NCBI GenBank assembly: GCA_947632085.1
Contig: CANRNY010000005.1
Coordinates: forward strand, 16,024 to 80,023
DNA length: 64,000 nucleotides
Source: an uncultured Bacilli bacterium
GTDB taxonomy: Bacteria; Bacillota_I; Bacilli_A; RF39; UBA660
Direction: 5' to 3'
A program made the position numbers and the translations under genes. Below are positions 61,207 to 64,000 of the stretch, in pieces. How positions within the stretch are numbered: position 1 is the stretch's first letter; the number at the start of each line of letters is the position of its first letter. The notes beneath the pieces were generated by a model. That model ran no database searches. It had not been told where the DNA came from and saw only the letters and a list, made by a program, of their open reading frames with translations.

Positions 61207-62493
61207 ATGTCGAGAATTTTGGATATTGATACTAAATATAAAATAGTAATTGTTATCCTTATTGCTATTTTCTTATTAGTTATATTGGCAGCTCTTGTGG
61301 GAAATAAAGTTAAAGACTTATTTAAAGCTAGTACTCCGGTAGCAATTATTGTTAATGAAGGAGATTTAGTTGTTGATTATATAGATGGACAAAAAATTGA
61401 TTTCTTAGATAATAATCCTCGTGAATATAAAGTAACTTTAACAAATAATTCAAGTGAAAAAATATATTATTCTTTGTATTTAAATGATATTAATGTAACT
61501 AATGTTATTGTAAAAGTATTTGATTATGATGATAATTTAGTAGAGTCAGTAACAACGAGTGATAAAAGTACGAAATTACTTAATTTAGTAGAGATAAATG
61601 GTAATGAGACAGTAAGATATGTAATAAAGATAGAAACGGATACTTTAATTAATTTTAAAGGTAATTTAAAGGTTGTAAATGAATCTTTATCAAATAGTTC
61701 ATTTGATGATTTAATATTACTTAATAATGATGTTGTAAGTCCTAAAAGTAGAGTTGGTAATGAGATAGCAACAGTTAACGAGGGATTAATTAGTACAAGT
61801 GATAATAAAGGAACTAGTTATTATTTTAGAGGAAGTATTGATAATAATTATGTTAAGTTAGGGGATTTGATATTTAGAATAGTTAGAATAAATGGTGATG
61901 GATCAGTTAGGTTAGTTTTAGATGGAGTTTTAACTGATTTATATCCATATAATAATAAGAAAGTCACTGATGCTAAGTTATTGGCTTTATTAAAAGATTC
62001 TTCTTTAGTTAGTAGTTTAAATACTTGGTTAAATAATAATTTAAAAGATTATAGTTCTTATATAGTTGATGGTGATTATTGTAATGATAATAGTTTTACT
62101 TATAATTTTAATAATATAAATTACTCAAGAACATATGAAAGAATATATGCTGATACAGCTCCTGATTTATATTGTACAGGAACAATTTATACAGGAAAAG
62201 TTGGTCTTTTAAGTATTGATGAAGTTGTTTTAGCTGGAGCTTATAAGAATATGCCTAATAAGTATTATTATCTTTATAATGATGATATAAAGAGAAGTTA
62301 TGTAACAAGTAATGGTTATTTTATAAATCAAGAAAATAATATTTCGATGATGAATATTAATAGTGATGGATCTATAGGAGATGGAGTTTTAGTAGATAGT
62401 AATACTTATATTAGACCGGTTATTAATATAAGTATGGATGCTAAAGTAAAAGGTGATGGAACTATTGATAATCCTTATATAATTGTTTCATAA
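61207..62493 (+). CDS. Membrane-anchored extracytoplasmic protein
   Basis: The 428-aa protein has a signal anchor (~11-35) and a beta-rich first domain (~45-150) that reads like a transglutaminase/Ig-type sandwich (REYKVTLTNNSSEKIYYSLYL). A C-terminal domain (~200-428) opens with SYYFRGSIDNNYVKLG and IFRIVRINGDGSVRLVLDG and ends RPVINISMDAKVKGDGT. I have a sense that the last domain recurs in uncultured Firmicutes surface proteins, but cannot name a family. ATG 61207 has AAAAGGTGAGAG; 61156 is rejected. It shares an operon with the next two genes. Confidence 0.7.
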   Translation: MSRILDIDTKYKIVIVILIAIFLLVILAALVGNKVKDLFKASTPVAIIVNEGDLVVDYIDGQKIDFLDNNPREYKVTLTNNSSEKIYYSLYLNDINVTNVIVKVFDYDDNLVESVTTSDKSTKLLNLVEINGNETVRYVIKIETDTLINFKGNLKVVNESLSNSSFDDLILLNNDVVSPKSRVGNEIATVNEGLISTSDNKGTSYYFRGSIDNNYVKLGDLIFRIVRINGDGSVRLVLDGVLTDLYPYNNKKVTDAKLLALLKDSSLVSSLNTWLNNNLKDYSSYIVDGDYCNDNSFTYNFNNINYSRTYERIYADTAPDLYCTGTIYTGKVGLLSIDEVVLAGAYKNMPNKYYYLYNDDIKRSYVTSNGYFINQENNISMMNINSDGSIGDGVLVDSNTYIRPVINISMDAKVKGDGTIDNPYIIVS

Positions 62494-62509
62494 AGATGAG
62501 GTGATTATT

Positions 62510-62998
62510 ATGTATATTATAGATATAGTTAAAACAAGTAATAGTAATCCAATTATTTATATATTGTTTGTAATATTATTTATTGTTATTATTGCTATTT
62601 TATTACTTTTATATTTACAAAATAAGGAAATAAGGGAAAAAATGGTTATGCAAGAGAATAATCAAGAACAAAAAGATTCTCTTCTTGAAGAACAAGTATT
62701 AGAAGATAATATTGGGTCAATAAATGAAAGTAATGAATTACAAAATTTAAGTAAAGAGTTAGAGAGTCTACCAAAAGAACATTCGATAGATATGACACAA
62801 TATGAAATGGATCAAGAAAAAACAGCGATTATTAGTTATGATGAGCTAGTAAAACAAGCACAAGAAGATAAAAAGTTAGATTATGAAATAAATACTGAAA
62901 ATAGTGTAAGAGATAGTGAAATAGGTAAAAGTAGTGCTTATCAACATGAAGAAGAATTTTTAAATAATTTAAAAGAATTAAAGAAATCATTAAATTAA
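62510..62998 (+). CDS. Small membrane protein with acidic cytoplasmic tail
   Basis: The 162-aa protein has one span near the N terminus (~13-37) and then a long Glu/Gln/Lys-rich helical tail. No family is recognised. ATG 62510 is preceded by GAGGTGATT; the longer frame from 62483 overlaps the previous gene. It lies between the 61207 gene and the DUF3267 gene with gaps of about 15 and 11 bases. Confidence 0.7.
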   Translation: MYIIDIVKTSNSNPIIYILFVILFIVIIAILLLLYLQNKEIREKMVMQENNQEQKDSLLEEQVLEDNIGSINESNELQNLSKELESLPKEHSIDMTQYEMDQEKTAIISYDELVKQAQEDKKLDYEINTENSVRDSEIGKSSAYQHEEEFLNNLKELKKSLN

Positions 62999-63009
62999 GG
63001 GGTATAGAA

Positions 63010-63738
63010 ATGAAAGATAAGAAAGTTAAGACATATATAGTTGAATATAATATGGTTTATATAATGATATTATCAATCGTATTATTAATTATTCCTGTTC
63101 TGATGACTTGGGCTTATTATAGGTTTACAAGTGCTAGTTTTAATTTTGATCTTGATAATTTATCAGGTGTAGTTTCTTATACTTTATTATTTGTATTGAT
63201 GATTTTATGGATGGTTTTGCATGAAATAATTCATGGGATTGCTTATCAAGTAAATGGAGCTAAAAAAGAAAATATTACCTTTGGAGTAGCTTTAGAAAAG
63301 GGAATATTTTATTGTAAATGTGGAGAATTTATAAATAAAAAGAATATTATTATTTCGTTATTATCACCATTTATATTAATTGGTGTTATAACTTTAATTA
63401 TTGGATATTTAATTAATTCTTTTACTTTAATTTTTTTATCAATTGTTAATATATCAGGAGCTGCTGGTGATTTAGCAATGTTTGGTTTCTTTATTAAACA
63501 AGATAAAGATTTACGTTTTAAAGAATTAGGTGATTCAACAACTTTTTGTCTAAAAACAAAAGATGATTTAAGTAATAAAAAGTTTATTACTGTTAAAATA
63601 AAAAAGGTTGTTACTGATGAAAAAGAAATAGAAGAAGAAAAAGAGAAAAAAGTAAATATTACTAAAGCTAGTTGGATAGTTATGATAGTACTTATTCTTT
63701 TAATTCTTTTAGATTTTATTTTTACTTTAATAGGATAA
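63010..63738 (+). CDS. DUF3267-family putative membrane zinc peptidase
   Basis: The 242-aa protein has about five membrane spans. Span two carries WMVLHEIIHGIAYQ (~74), a HExxH zinc motif, and a later span has NISGAAGDLAMFG, which supplies Asp as in related intramembrane or membrane-bound zincins. The C terminus is a charged stretch plus a last span. Substrate unknown. GGGGTATAG precedes the ATG. It ends the 61207 operon. Confidence 0.82.
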   Translation: MKDKKVKTYIVEYNMVYIMILSIVLLIIPVLMTWAYYRFTSASFNFDLDNLSGVVSYTLLFVLMILWMVLHEIIHGIAYQVNGAKKENITFGVALEKGIFYCKCGEFINKKNIIISLLSPFILIGVITLIIGYLINSFTLIFLSIVNISGAAGDLAMFGFFIKQDKDLRFKELGDSTTFCLKTKDDLSNKKFITVKIKKVVTDEKEIEEEKEKKVNITKASWIVMIVLILLILLDFIFTLIG

Positions 63739-63743
63739 ATAAA

Positions 63744-63769
63744 ACTAATCTTTGCGATTAGTTCTTTTT
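63744..63769 (+). terminator. Intrinsic terminator of the 61207-63738 operon
   Basis: ACTAATC (63744-63750) and GATTAGT (63756-63762) with a T-rich end. Confidence 0.75.
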
Positions 63770-63770
63770 A

Positions 63771-63779
63771 TGCTATAAT
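63771..63779 (+). promoter_or_regulatory. Extended -10 promoter of mtaB
   Basis: TGCTATAAT ends 20 bases before the ATG, with AGGTGAT (63789-63795) between; it follows the terminator at once. Confidence 0.5.
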
Positions 63780-63799
63780 TTCTTGGTTAGGTGATGTTT

Positions 63800-64000
63800 A
63801 TGAAGTTTAGTATTTTAACTTTTGGTTGTAAAGTTAATTCATATGAATCAGAATTTATGAAAGAACAATTACTTAAAAATAATTATATATATAATGATGA
63901 TTATAAGACAAGTGATATTGTGATTGTTAATACTTGTAGTGTTACTAATACAGCTGATAATAAATGTAAAAAAATGATTCGTGATGTAAGAAGAGATAAT
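63800..64000 (+). CDS. mtaB: MtaB-like tRNA methylthiotransferase (partial, cut by window end)
   Basis: The first 67 codons show the UPF0004 N-terminal domain: MKFSILTFGCKVNSYESEFM with the first cluster Cys, then SDIVIVNTCSVTNTADNKCK with the second. The family adds a methylthio group to t6A37 in tRNA. CKVN rather than CQMN favours MtaB over MiaB. In Bacilli mtaB lies a few genes after dnaJ, as here. The radical SAM part is outside the window. Confidence 0.9.
   Translation, partial: MKFSILTFGCKVNSYESEFMKEQLLKNNYIYNDDYKTSDIVIVNTCSVTNTADNKCKKMIRDVRRDN

Overview
The window is AT-rich, tightly packed DNA from a low-GC, Gram-positive-type bacterium of the Firmicutes/Bacilli lineage. TGA is a normal stop (ends of rimM, rnhB and the 31771 gene), so this is not a Mycoplasma-type code. 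The cell wall genes (amidase, GH3 hexosaminidase, LtaS-like synthase, VanY- and VanZ-like proteins) indicate a walled cell. A desulfoferrodoxin indicates an anaerobe or microaerophile. My best inference is an uncultured gut Bacilli lineage such as RF39 and relatives; a 16S or marker tree would be needed to confirm this.

Two conserved Bacilli gene backbones run through the window, and both are split by accessory DNA. The first is rimM-trmD-(149-aa gene)-rplS ... lepB ... rbgA-(213-aa gene)-rnhB-ltaS-like-topA (9767-28716). Between rplS and rbgA lie a 2491-residue vWA adhesin with eight repeat domains, a divergent sortase-like gene, and a small insertion carrying an internally shortened RhuM gene. 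The insertion is flanked by a 27-bp copy of the rbgA start. The second backbone is lepA ... hemW ... hrcA-grpE-dnaK-[pepF]-dnaJ ... mtaB (29909-64000). It is interrupted by metal transporters, oxidative-stress genes, a structured RNA, membrane transporters and a 10-kb block of extracytoplasmic proteins.

Layout: 1-9757 holds an ABC exporter, amidase, a surface protein, an O-antigen-ligase-like protein, GH3 enzyme, a nucleotidyltransferase, a YgjP-like metalloprotease and a SpoU methyltransferase. 9767-12015 is the rimM/trmD/rplS ribosome block. 12232-22406 is the surface/sortase/RhuM island. 22408-31705 holds rbgA to lepA. 31771-37948 holds tandem paralogous membrane proteins, an HD protein, ZIP and CDF metal transporters, desulfoferrodoxin, a VOC protein, DUF4186 and a CNNM-like protein. 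38004-38332 is a strong candidate for an unclassified ncRNA. 38374-44287 holds VanZ-like, AI-2E-family, dicarboxylate symporter, SEL1 and hemW genes. 44385-53855 holds large extracytoplasmic proteins and a VanY-like peptidase. 54049-60549 is the CIRCE-controlled chaperone operon. 60580-64000 holds a double-HTH regulator, membrane proteins and the start of mtaB.

The most notable observations are these. (1) A ~329-nt transcript at 38004-38332 has a textbook promoter, nested long-range helices, five internal hairpins, an 8-bp loop-loop complementarity and an intrinsic terminator. (2) A sortase-like protein has the His and Cys but a His where the catalytic Arg is expected; it sits near three wall-anchor-like proteins with NPxT[S/G]D or PPHTG tails. 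(3) The RhuM cassette duplicates the rbgA start. (4) Many genes share a compact promoter: an extended -10 (TGnTATAAT) placed so close to the start codon that the Shine-Dalgarno lies at or just after the predicted transcription start. All statements come from reading the sequence; no database search was run.
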